This document shows positions 55,321 to 64,000 of a stretch of DNA of 64,000 nt, in pieces. Numbering within the stretch: the stretch's first letter is position 1; every line of letters starts with the position of its first letter. Location of the stretch: contig FJOG01000010.1 of the NCBI GenBank assembly GCA_900073065.1, positions 1,339,423 to 1,403,422 of the forward strand, given 5' to 3'. Under the pieces are notes generated by a model. The model was given only the letters and a program-made list of their open reading frames with translations. It was not told where the DNA came from and searched no databases. The stretch is from Phialocephala subalpina (Eukaryota; Ascomycota; Leotiomycetes; Helotiales; Mollisiaceae). The position numbers were made by a program, and so were the translations under genes.

Positions 55321-57238
55321 ATGGCTGCTCCTGTGCAGAAGACCGCGGGTGGAAACGCCGCGTTCCACAACTTCCACAATGACTTTGCACATATCACCGA
55401 CCCCAACGAGAGACGACGACTTGCTCTCGCTGAGATCGATAAGGCGCCTTTCGGATGGTACCATGTCCGCGCTTGCGTGGTCGCTGGTATCGGTTTCTTC
55501 ACTGATTCCTACGATGTAAGCCCCCTCCACCCCCGCGCCCTCTCAGCCGCACATCTAACAGCCGCAGATCTTCGCCATCAACTTGGTAACTGCCATGTTG
55601 GGTGTTGTGTTCTTCAACGACAAGAAATCCAAGGGTACGATCCCACCAAACTCGGATACCGCTATCAAGGTCGCTACATCTGGTGGTACTGTTCTCGGTC
55701 AACTCGGTTTCGGATACCTCGCGGATGTGGTGGGACGAAAGAGGATGTATGGACTTGAGTTGATCATCATCATCTTTGCTACTCTCGCTCAAGCTCTCTC
55801 TTCCTCTTCCCGCGCTATCTCCATCACCGGTCTTATCATCTTCTGGCGTGTGCTCATGGTGAGTTTCTTGCCTCTTCAATTGATATTTCAATGCTGATAA
55901 GACGATCAGGGTATCGGAATTGGAGGCGACTACCCCCTTTCTTCAATCATCACATCAGAATTCGCTACCACAAAATGGAGAGGAGCAATGATGAACGCCG
56001 TTTTCGCCATGCAAGGCATCGGTCAATTCACCGCCGCCATCATCGCCCTGATCGTCACAGCCGGCTTCAAGGAGTCGCTCCTCACCGGTTCCAAAGCCTC
56101 CACCTGCACAGGCGTCTGCCAACTTGCCGTTGATAAGATGTGGCGTGTCATTGTCGGCTTCGGTGCCGTTCCAGGCTGTATCGCTCTCTACTACCGTCTC
56201 ACTATCCCCGAAACTCCTCGCTACACTTTCGATGTTGCTCGTGATGTTGAGAAGGCTGCTGAGGACGCTACCGCCTACATGCACGGAAAGAAGGAGGGAC
56301 AGCCAGATGAGATCCGAAGAGTCACAACTATGGTCCAGGCCTCCCCAGCTTTGGAGATCCCTAAGGCTTCATTCCGCGATTTCCTCCACCACTACGGACA
56401 ATGGAAGAATGGAAAGATTCTGCTCGGTACGGCCGGTTCTTGGTTCTTCTTGGATGTTGCATAGTAAGTTCCCTTCCATTTCTCACCTCTCATTCTTTTT
56501 CAAGACAACGTACTGATTGATTGCAGCTACGGACTCGGCCTAAACAACTCCATCATCCTCACCGCCATTGGCTGGTCAGGCGGCAAAAACATGTACGAAG
56601 TCTTCTACCGCAACGCAGTCGGCAACTTGATCTTGGTCTGCGCCGGCGCTATACCCGGCTATTGGGTCTCAGTCGCTACCATTGACACTCTCGGACGAAA
56701 GCCTATCCAATTTATGGGTTTCGCCATGCTCACTATCCTATTCATCGTTATCGGTTTCGCCTACAATCACCTGTCCGGTCACGCACTCCTCGCTCTCTAC
56801 GTCCTTGCGCAATTCTTCTTCAACTTCGGTCCTAACTCAACGACTTTCATCGTCCCGGGAGAATGCTTCCCAACCCGCTACCGCTCTACATCCCACGGCT
56901 TCTCCGCCGCCTCAGGAAAAGTCGGCGCCATCATCGCCCAATGTGTCTTCGGCCCTCTCCGAACCCGGGGAGCTAAGGCAGGTGCTACTGGTCGTGCCGC
57001 TACCCCTTGGTTGAACCATATCATGCAGATCTTTGCGTTGTTCATGCTTTGTGGTCTCTTCACTACTTTCTTGATTCCTGAGACTAAGCGTAAGACGCTT
57101 GAGGAGTTGGCGGGCGAGGTTCCAGGAACTGCGAACTACGACCCTGCCAATGGAGGAGTTCAAAAGGACTCGTACAGACAAGGGTCGGAAGATGGTGATG
57201 AGATTCAGCAAGGGACTACTCCGGAGAAGGTTGTTTAG
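55321..57238 (+). CDS. High-affinity phosphate:H+ symporter, Pho84-like MFS permease
   Basis: Plasma-membrane permease of 583 residues taking up inorganic phosphate with protons. Four exons: 55321-55515, 55568-55858, 55910-56463, 56527-57238; introns of 52, 51 and 63 bp. Splicing restores FFTDSYDIFAINLV, RVLMGIGIGGDYPLSSIITS and FFLDVAYYGLGLNN, each a hallmark of the Pho84 family. Further signatures: LGQLGFGYLADVVGRKRMYG between helices 2 and 3, PETPRYT before the central loop, TLGRKPIQFMGF, FGPNSTTFIVPGECFPTRYR and FLIPETKRKTLEEL at the end of the last helix. Length matches the family. The start at 55321 lies in CATTGCAATGGC, with typical N-terminal NFHNDFAHI and GWYHVRA. Codon use is strongly biased (many C-ending codons), unlike the neighbouring orphans, which suggests high expression. 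Phosphate-starvation control is known for relatives; no Pho4-type site was established here. Confidence 0.96.
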
Positions 57239-58274
57239 GTGTTTGATGTAAAAATGTTGTTTGGGTTGTGGTAATACATATTGATTGAAGCGTGGGCTCG
57301 GGGAACTGGTTGCTGGCTTGGTTTGGATTGATACCTCTCTCTTTGCGATGTATTATGAATTGGATGTGTGTAGTGTAGATGCAGTGAGCGAGATGTAGAT
57401 GAATACAATCGTTAATACACACTCTACGTTTCTTTCTGTATTCGTGATGCGATCTCCTTGATGATTAGGTACTTCTACTTTCATTTACCTTCTCCTCTAC
57501 CCTCCACATTTCGTTTCTAATTCACTTTTATTCGTTCTATCTCTTCGCTTTTAAGTTCTCTCATCTCTCCTTCCAGGCAGCTCATTCTCCCTTCATCTCT
57601 CCTCAACCCAACCTTCCCTTTCGCATCCTCTTCTCGCATCTTTATGTAACTCACCCCATCCTTCCTTCTCTTCTCTCTCCTTCTCCACCACCCATGTCTT
57701 CCACTATAAATCCTCTTAATCTCACACTTCATGCAGCCAACTCAACGCCCTTGAATTTTCTGTTTGTGGTGTATTGTGTGTCTGCACCCCAGCTATATTA
57801 TTAGATGGTCAATCACGTTATCCTTTACACTGTCCTCTTGATTAGATTTCTATCTTTTGTTGTTGGGTGGTAATGTGAGCAGGATGAGGTTCAAGTGAGG
57901 GGACAGAGGGCTCTGTTGTCTTTTTGGATGGTTGCTGTCAGGTTTTTCTATTGGACCCGAATAAAGTGTTGGAGGGAGGGGGTTATCCTGGAGTTGGGAG
58001 AAGGGAGTTCAATAAAATCTCACACCAAGATAAATTTCCGTAGCTTCCTTTCCTGGGACGAGCGTCGTTGAATCCTTCCAAGTAAGTACCTCTCCAGCTT
58101 CGCATCGACCTTACTGAGTTCATTGAATTCATTTTGCTGGCTTGGGTACGAGGTCTCGAGACTTTTATATCCCCAAGCAGATTACGTCGCCGATTTTTCA
58201 TCTATACCTCTTGCTTCATTTGTTGTAGCCTGCAGACGTTATTTAGGCAGTACAAGTATTTTACACTTCATTCT

Positions 58275-58325
58275 CGCGTCTCTTCCCTTCCTTCCTTCCT
58301 TCCTTCTTTCTTTCGTTCCTTCTCT
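58275..58325. repeat. TTCC/TTTC simple repeat
   Basis: Run of CCTTCCTTCCTTCC then TTCTTTCTTTCG, a pyrimidine microsatellite. It creates spurious Ser/Phe/Leu-rich open frames. Confidence 0.8.
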
Positions 58326-60905
58326 CCGAGCCACAAATCGTTCTCGATTTACTCCCCATCAATTCAACTTCTCTCTCATATCCTCTTGCTTCCACGTTGC
58401 TCCCTCCCTCTTCAGCCCTAGTTCTCAAGTATACAATCTTCCAACCCTCTAATAGATTTCTTATCAACCGTGCTAATATCCTTCGACATGGAGTGTAGGT
58501 GCGTCTGTTATTTCGCTTCTTGGTTCTTGGATCGGATCACAGATTCATGAAGTCTATGCTCTTCCACTCCTGTTGACTTCGATCTGGTTGTTACCTTTGA
58601 GTTCATATGAAGATTGCGCCTTGTGTTTGAGAAAGATGGAAATTATGTTGTCAATTTGTGGCGAGTGTTGCCAATTCTAAAATTAGTTGCAGCTTTGCCA
58701 GGCTCCGGAACTCGTGTAGAAATTTGATCGAGAAGCTGAAGTCACGGTTCTGCTAGTCATATAATTCAATAGGCTACATGAGACAGATAAGGTTGATTTT
58801 ATTGTCAGCTAATTTTGTAGCCCCCCGCCCCCGCCCGGGCCGTAATCGTTCGAAGTAGCTTGACCAAAGGGGGCCGTTAAGTTTTCGTTCACGAAACATT
58901 TTGGTCTATTTATATTCGAAGGTAGTCTACCTCGTTTATACCTTCTCCATAGCTCTTGCTCTGTTTGCTATGACTCGTTATCGAGATCTTGCAAGATGCA
59001 AGCTAATAAAGTTCAAGTTCACTTGACCCCGTCTTTGTGCCTCCGTTCACTTCCTATCTAGATCTTCGGATATAAATTTGCTTATTCCTCAATAATTCTC
59101 TTCTGACTAGTAAGATCTTACAGCACTACTGTGACATAGGTGACGGTTCTGCCAGTCAGGTTCTCCTAAAAACAAGGTCCCCACGTTCCAGCGAAACTCT
59201 CCCCTTCCTATTTCTCCTGGCTTTCGACTTAGCTAATTACTCAAACCCTTCATAGTTACATTAAATCATTGTTGTCATCTTGGGAAATGTCGCCAATCCT
59301 CAGACCGACGATGGCAGAGAGCAGATTAGAAAATAGTACAGCTGAAGGACTACTCCAGCCGCAGCTTTTGAACTGTTTCTGCCCGAAGCTAGGAGGTGTG
59401 GTTGAGTACTTCTCGCTAGGTTCCAATAAGTCTTTCCACGTTCTGCAAGGTCCACATGAGGGTGTATGCTGAGATGACTGTGTTCTGAGGTTTCTAGTCT
59501 CCGGTTGGGCATGATTTTATAGCTCGAAAGCTCTAGCATTGCATCTGATTGCTTCAAGACGAACACACTAGTGAATAGTTGCTGAACACCCATGCCCGAG
59601 ATCTAACGTTCTCACTCTCTTTTTTCTCAGCCTAGTAAGTCCTCGATCGATTGCCTGCATTCATTTCTTCCATCTCAGCGTATAGTTTCTATGTTCTCAC
59701 GCGCTCTCATGTTTTAATCTCAGCCTTCTAGTATAAATACACTTTATCAAGCTTGAAAAATTCCTTTGTAACCAACTCCTGGCCTTCCAATTGAGCTTCG
59801 TACTCTGCTCATCCTCGTTAGAGACTCATTCATATTTCCAACTATGTGTGTCTTGCTCTCGACAAGTTTTTACATTCGTTCATTCCTCTTCACAAGTAAA
59901 ACCTGTCAGTTTTGAGATGGGTGGATCATTTCGCTGTCATCTTGGAAATTATTGTCAACGCTAAGTTTCAATTCCAGTGCTGGAAAGGAAAAGTGACACG
60001 CAACTTGGCTGGAGGTAAATCTCATAATTGATCGCGATAGTTTTGAAGCCTTGGAGGAGCTTTCTAGATACAGGTAGATACATTTGCCGTTGTTCCGTTC
60101 TTGAGACTCACAACTAGTGCGTTGGTTACCCTAATCTCTCATATTTTCAGCCTAGAATCCTTTTATATTCAGGGCGGCGTTCCTTTCTTTGAAACAACTT
60201 CTTGACTTACTCGAAATTTGAGTTTTGGTAGAGGGCTATACTTGACTTTCATCGCGACACTACAATTCAGTCTCAACTCGACTTCAGCTAAAATCAACCT
60301 CGCTTTCCCTTTCTCTTTCACACCAGCCTTTATAAAGAATCCTTTCTGTCCTTCAAATATCACCCTCAACTCATCGAATCCACGCAGTTCGTAGGCCCTC
60401 CGGAGAGTTTGCGGTTCAACTTCCGTTGGAAGTCGGCTAATCCTTCATCCCCTTCGCTCACCAACTCCACGGCCTCTTCTGTGACTTCGACGTAGCACTA
60501 AACCCTCTTCCCAAGTCTCTCAAGGCAACACGAGCTCTTGCTGTCAAGTTAGCGTTTGCACTCTCGTCGAGGGAGGGATCAGGTCAGAAAATGAGGTTAT
60601 GTGAGTAATTTTATCAGTTGGAGGTCACGTGGCACATTAAGTGGGCCGTGGTTTCATGTGTATATAGTCTCAGCTTCCCCCTTTCTTAAATCTACAGTCG
60701 ATTCCATCTCACAAATTTCTTTGCCCGCCAGAGAAACGATAAAACAACGTTGGAGCTTTGGTATCGTTGTCGGAAATAAAAGCCCTGGATATATCGCTCA
60801 AAATCCATAGTCACGTTGCAAGGACACCACACTATCAAATCATCTTTGTCTAGGCGCATTCCTGACCTTTAGGAAGGCTATTCTAGGCATTTTTATATCT
60901 TGAAA

Positions 60906-60935
60906 CCGGTTCGAAAGTCTTAAGTTTCGAACCGG
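60906..60935. repeat. Short perfect hairpin
   Basis: CCGGTTCGAAA (60906-60916) and TTTCGAACCGG (60925-60935) pair perfectly around an 8-base loop. No gene ends next to it, so a terminator role is not supported. Confidence 0.7.
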
Positions 60936-62991
60936 AATGCTTCCTCTACTCTGGATTTACTTGACCTACTCTTTCACCTCGAAGGCATCCCTTCATCCAT
61001 ACCGCACTCCCTACGCGGAGGATAAAAGCTCCTCCTCACTTCGTACTTTAACGTTCAGCTACAGTCACCTAAGAGAAAGAAGCCACGCATTACGCTTCCC
61101 GTAGAGCAGAAGGTGATTACCCGCGTAAGTGAATCCATTTCCGCCTCTTCTATCTCTATTCCTCTGCTATATGGAGCACGGAGTCGATCAGCAGGAGCCA
61201 GTATTGTCGTTATCGTTTTGGATATCTTAGTCAATTTTACCGTTACGATACGACAGGGGAAGTATCTTGATTGATCTCGAGGAAGGGTCGTGAGACATCC
61301 GTTTTAAGTCAGTCGAGAGAGGAGGTGAAGCTTGAAGAGTGAGTATCCTATGACCCCACTCATTTTTTGTCTCGTGGATTCCTGCCAAAGTTTCTTGTCG
61401 TCTTTGAGTTTCTTTTCGAAGCCAAATAATTGCCTTCAAAATGCCTCCACATGCCTCAGCTATCTCGCCTCTATCTATTCACTTTCATTCCGCTCACTTT
61501 CCGGACTTTAAAACTATTTTACCTCATAAAACTCAAGCTTCACCTTCCTCCAAATACTTTACTCAGTTCAAAGGGCTATAAATAATCTTAACCTTGTATT
61601 TGTAACCCCTACGATAAAATTAAACCAGAAAAAGAGAGACGCATGGAGCTCGTGGGGTTCGACGTCGCTTTCGTAAAGAAGCACGATTCCTCTGCATCCG
61701 GGGGTTTCGCGTGGAGTTTGAGTTCTCATTTCGCTCTTCGTTCGGCGTCTAAAAATCCCCGATCTGATTGGTCTCGAGGACGTGGCTTTGTTGTCGGTTC
61801 AGCTTCTGTTGTCAATTTTTGAGACAGTGGCGAGAATGTAGATGGAGCAAGTGTTTTCATGAAAAGTCTGGATTGGAATGCCGGATCCCTTTCCCCTTCC
61901 TGATATCAGTGGGGGACACGCCTTCAGTTCGCAGATGATATATTGTCTCAATAGCTGTTATTCCATGGTCGAATGATGTTGGAAACCAGGGCATTTGTGA
62001 GAAGATGAGGAGCACGTTTCCAAGCATCAGTTCCTCTTTTTATACTTGCTTCATTTCAAATGCGTAGAAACTATAAATATCTATGCATGCCGTACTATCA
62101 ATTCAGCTTCTTTTCGATCAATAATACTCACTATACTTTCACGAACGTGACACTGGAATTGCCTCTGCCCTGCCATCTATGACATGATTAAACCGGACAT
62201 AGATACCTCCAATACTTTGTTTGCAAAGCCTTAATTCGATGGCGAGGCAACCGCCATGCATGTTAAATTTGAAACCTGCTCTTTGAAAAGTAATGCGTGT
62301 ATCTCAGTCTCCGCTTCACTCACCATTTTGGCTTTTGGATTCAGGTTACTTAAGAAAATTGAAGATCTTGTCTTTCATATGAGGGTCTTTCGTTTATGCT
62401 GTCAACATTTCACCATTGTCAATCCGCTTTCAAAATAGTCGGATAGGAAGGAAGCTAGACGGAATTGCTCAACCGATTGAGACAGCATGGCATGATGTGG
62501 GCATCCTCTCGGTCTTCAAGAAAGGAACGCTGCAGGGCAAAAGTCTCGAGGAGGGCCCTACAAGTAATCGCCCAGCTGTAGAACCAGGCTTGAACTACGT
62601 CTTGATGAATTTTCGGTGCGTGGTGTGAGGTCTTAGATCACCTTATAGCCCAGACTTTGGCAGAGACGGGACCAGTTGAAAGGTGAATTCGTGTTGCAAT
62701 TTTGCGCCTGAGCCTGCTGAGACTCATTGAGATTTAGTGCCTCACTGGGGTTATTTTCGGGGGCTTCAGGGGTGATGGTGTACGAGTTAGTAAATTGTTT
62801 CCAGGGCTATAAAAATTTAGGGTGTCCGAATAGGGGTTCACAATGGGAAAACGTTGAAAGTTTGAGCAAGGGTGGGACATCATTGTATTTCTCGAAACTA
62901 AGGAGGATTTACCGAGAGCGTGTTAAATTTGGCGTTTCAAAAAGCAATGTTGAGAACCCCGTCAGAAGTTCTTTGCTTTGCAATATCCATG

Positions 62992-63804
62992 TTAGACAAT
63001 ATATGAAGCCATTCCCACTTTCTCCTTTATGAACTGCACAATGTCATCCACTCCTTGGGGTTCATTGACCCAATGTCTTCCATCCTCATATTCTTTCCAC
63101 GTCGTCGCTACATTAAGATACTCTAACGTCCTCTTAAACAACCTTCCATTCTCGATAGGAACGACCTCGTCATCCTTCGAATGGGACAGGAAGGTAGGTG
63201 TATCGAACGCCGACTTCCGATCTGAGATTAACTGATCCGCTGAGACAGTTGTCTCGCAAGGTTGCATTTTGAGGATGGAGTGAATGTTTTTCAAAGTGTA
63301 GCTCCTTCCAAAGTTTCTAGCATAGTCTGCAACCCAGCCCTGAAATGGGAGCCAGGTACACAATCCGATGAAACCTCCGAGTCGCACCTGTCCATGTAAC
63401 ATTGCCATTATTGCGGTCGCGCTGCCTTGACTGATACCACCGAGGATGATGCGTGACGCCGGGACTGATGATGTCTCGTTGCGGATGATGCTGAGGATAT
63501 CTTCGATGCTTTCTCTCAGCCCAGCAAGTTGGATTTCCTCCTTCTCCTTCGGATCTTCGACAGACCACATGTCAAACCATTGTGACATTGCTCCTCCAAA
63601 TCGTGCTGACTTTCGCATTTTGGACGCTGGAAAGATCTATTTGACTGTAGGGAAGATCGTAGGTAGAGTGTGTTCATCTGATGCTTGACTTTCAAAAAAT
63701 TCATTCACGAACTCCGACGCGATGCTATCGCGACCGTGAAGGAGGATGATTGTGTGAGTGTGGTTGTCTGCCGAAACGGCGATTGTGTATGGTGCGCTTT
63801 CCAT
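62992..63804 (-). pseudogene. Acyl-protein thioesterase/carboxylesterase-like gene with one in-frame stop
   Basis: Alpha/beta-hydrolase of the LYPLA1/phospholipase-carboxylesterase family, which cleaves thioester- or ester-linked acyl groups. One continuous frame runs from ATG 63804 (MESAPYTIAV) to the stop at 62992, 271 codons in all, interrupted only by TAG at 63639-63637 (codon 56). Before it comes TIILLHGRDS (oxyanion-hole segment) and TIFPTVK; after it IFPASKMRKSARFGG. Fungal relatives typically read K-W-x-F-P here, so TGG to TAG is likely. The remainder is complete: Ser nucleophile in GGISQGSA, WLPFQGW, catalytic Asp in SKDDEVVP, His in DGRHWV. No intron of sensible length could skip the stop. 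The gene may be newly inactivated, read through, or carry a sequencing error; a shorter product from ATG 63618 would lack the oxyanion strand. Confidence 0.8.
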
Positions 63805-64000
63805 GTCGAATTTTGGCGTTGTATCTCAAGAGTCGTGACCAAGAAGATCGTGCAGCTTCGAAAGGGATCGTGAGATCGACAGTGCGTTAAAGAATGTTTT
63901 GTGGATGCAGAGTTGAAAATAGGCGCAGCAGTCCAAACGACAATGATGGTGATCCGATCCGGTTTGACTAATTTTCTAAGCGATTCGGATCTGGACTGAT
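63805..64000. other. Upstream flank of the esterase gene
   Basis: Probable promoter and leader; no further gene can be recognised before the window ends. Confidence 0.4.

Larger units (their letters stand above)
57239..62991. other. Gene-poor 5.7 kb, no supported gene
   Basis: Starts with the 3' flank of the permease. It contains a TTCC/TTCT microsatellite-like run at about 58280-58320 and several CT-rich stretches (57480-57700, 58340-58450). An 11-bp perfect hairpin lies at 60906-60935. Open frames do not exceed about 110 residues and show no domain. TATA-like words (CTATAAATA near 62070, GTATAAATAC near 59733) have no coding partner. Long untranslated leaders or non-coding transcripts are possible but not shown. 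Confidence 0.5.

Noticed and set aside
58261..58467. Open frames over the TTCC repeat
   Set aside because: Translation is purely the microsatellite (KKEGRKEGKR-like); simple-sequence artefact.
60906..60935. Hairpin with GGTTCGAAA considered as part of a tRNA T-arm
   Set aside because: No acceptor stem, D-arm or anticodon arm can be folded around it.

Overview
The window is nuclear DNA of a filamentous ascomycete (Pezizomycotina). Nearly every gene is split by 44-121 bp GT-AG introns, many with a CTAAT/CTGAC-like branch point, and intergenic distances are long. The families present (HET, 2EXR, HeLo-like N-terminal proteins, Dal5-type MFS, Fet3-like oxidase, Pho84-like permease) are typical of the group. 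Protein style suggests Leotiomycetes/Helotiales, but that is an inference. There is one 350-base run of N (27325-27674).

Layout. 1-9.4 kb: a two-finger C2H2 regulator (minus) with a long upstream leader, then 6 kb without a supported gene that contains an exact 250-bp tandem duplication, then a DUF1907/C11orf54-type ester hydrolase gene broken by a second exact 250-bp duplication. 9.4-13 kb: a C2H2 gene cut off by a small inverted-repeat element in an AT-rich island, then a complete HET-domain gene. 13-23 kb: an aldo/keto reductase, two orphan genes in tandem, and a 2EXR protein gene with a frame problem.

23.5-28 kb: a local cluster of at least five related small genes of unknown function, some intact and some decayed. 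I could not assign this family, and it is the most novel-looking locus here. 28-39 kb: a secreted Fet3-like multicopper oxidase without the usual membrane anchor, a 1036-residue coiled-coil protein with a nuclear-type basic tail, and two convergent methyltransferases. 39-47.4 kb: a HeLo-like N-terminal protein carrying two copies of a motif resembling the G/F 'DIF' segment of DNAJB6-type co-chaperones, a six-exon fusion of an HD-type 5'-deoxynucleotidase with an adenylate-kinase-like P-loop domain, and a nine-exon Dal5-family transporter.

47-64 kb: mostly gene-poor, with palindromic structures, one Pho84-like phosphate permease, and at the right end an acyl-protein-thioesterase-like gene with an in-frame stop at a position where the reading frame calls for a tryptophan.

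The genes do not form one pathway. The themes are fungal self/non-self recognition families (HET, HeLo-like), nutrient uptake (phosphate, organic anion), possible accessory metabolism (two methyltransferases, oxidase, aldo/keto reductase), and local gene duplication with decay. Exon boundaries are my own readings of splice signals and protein continuity; no alignment or database search was run.
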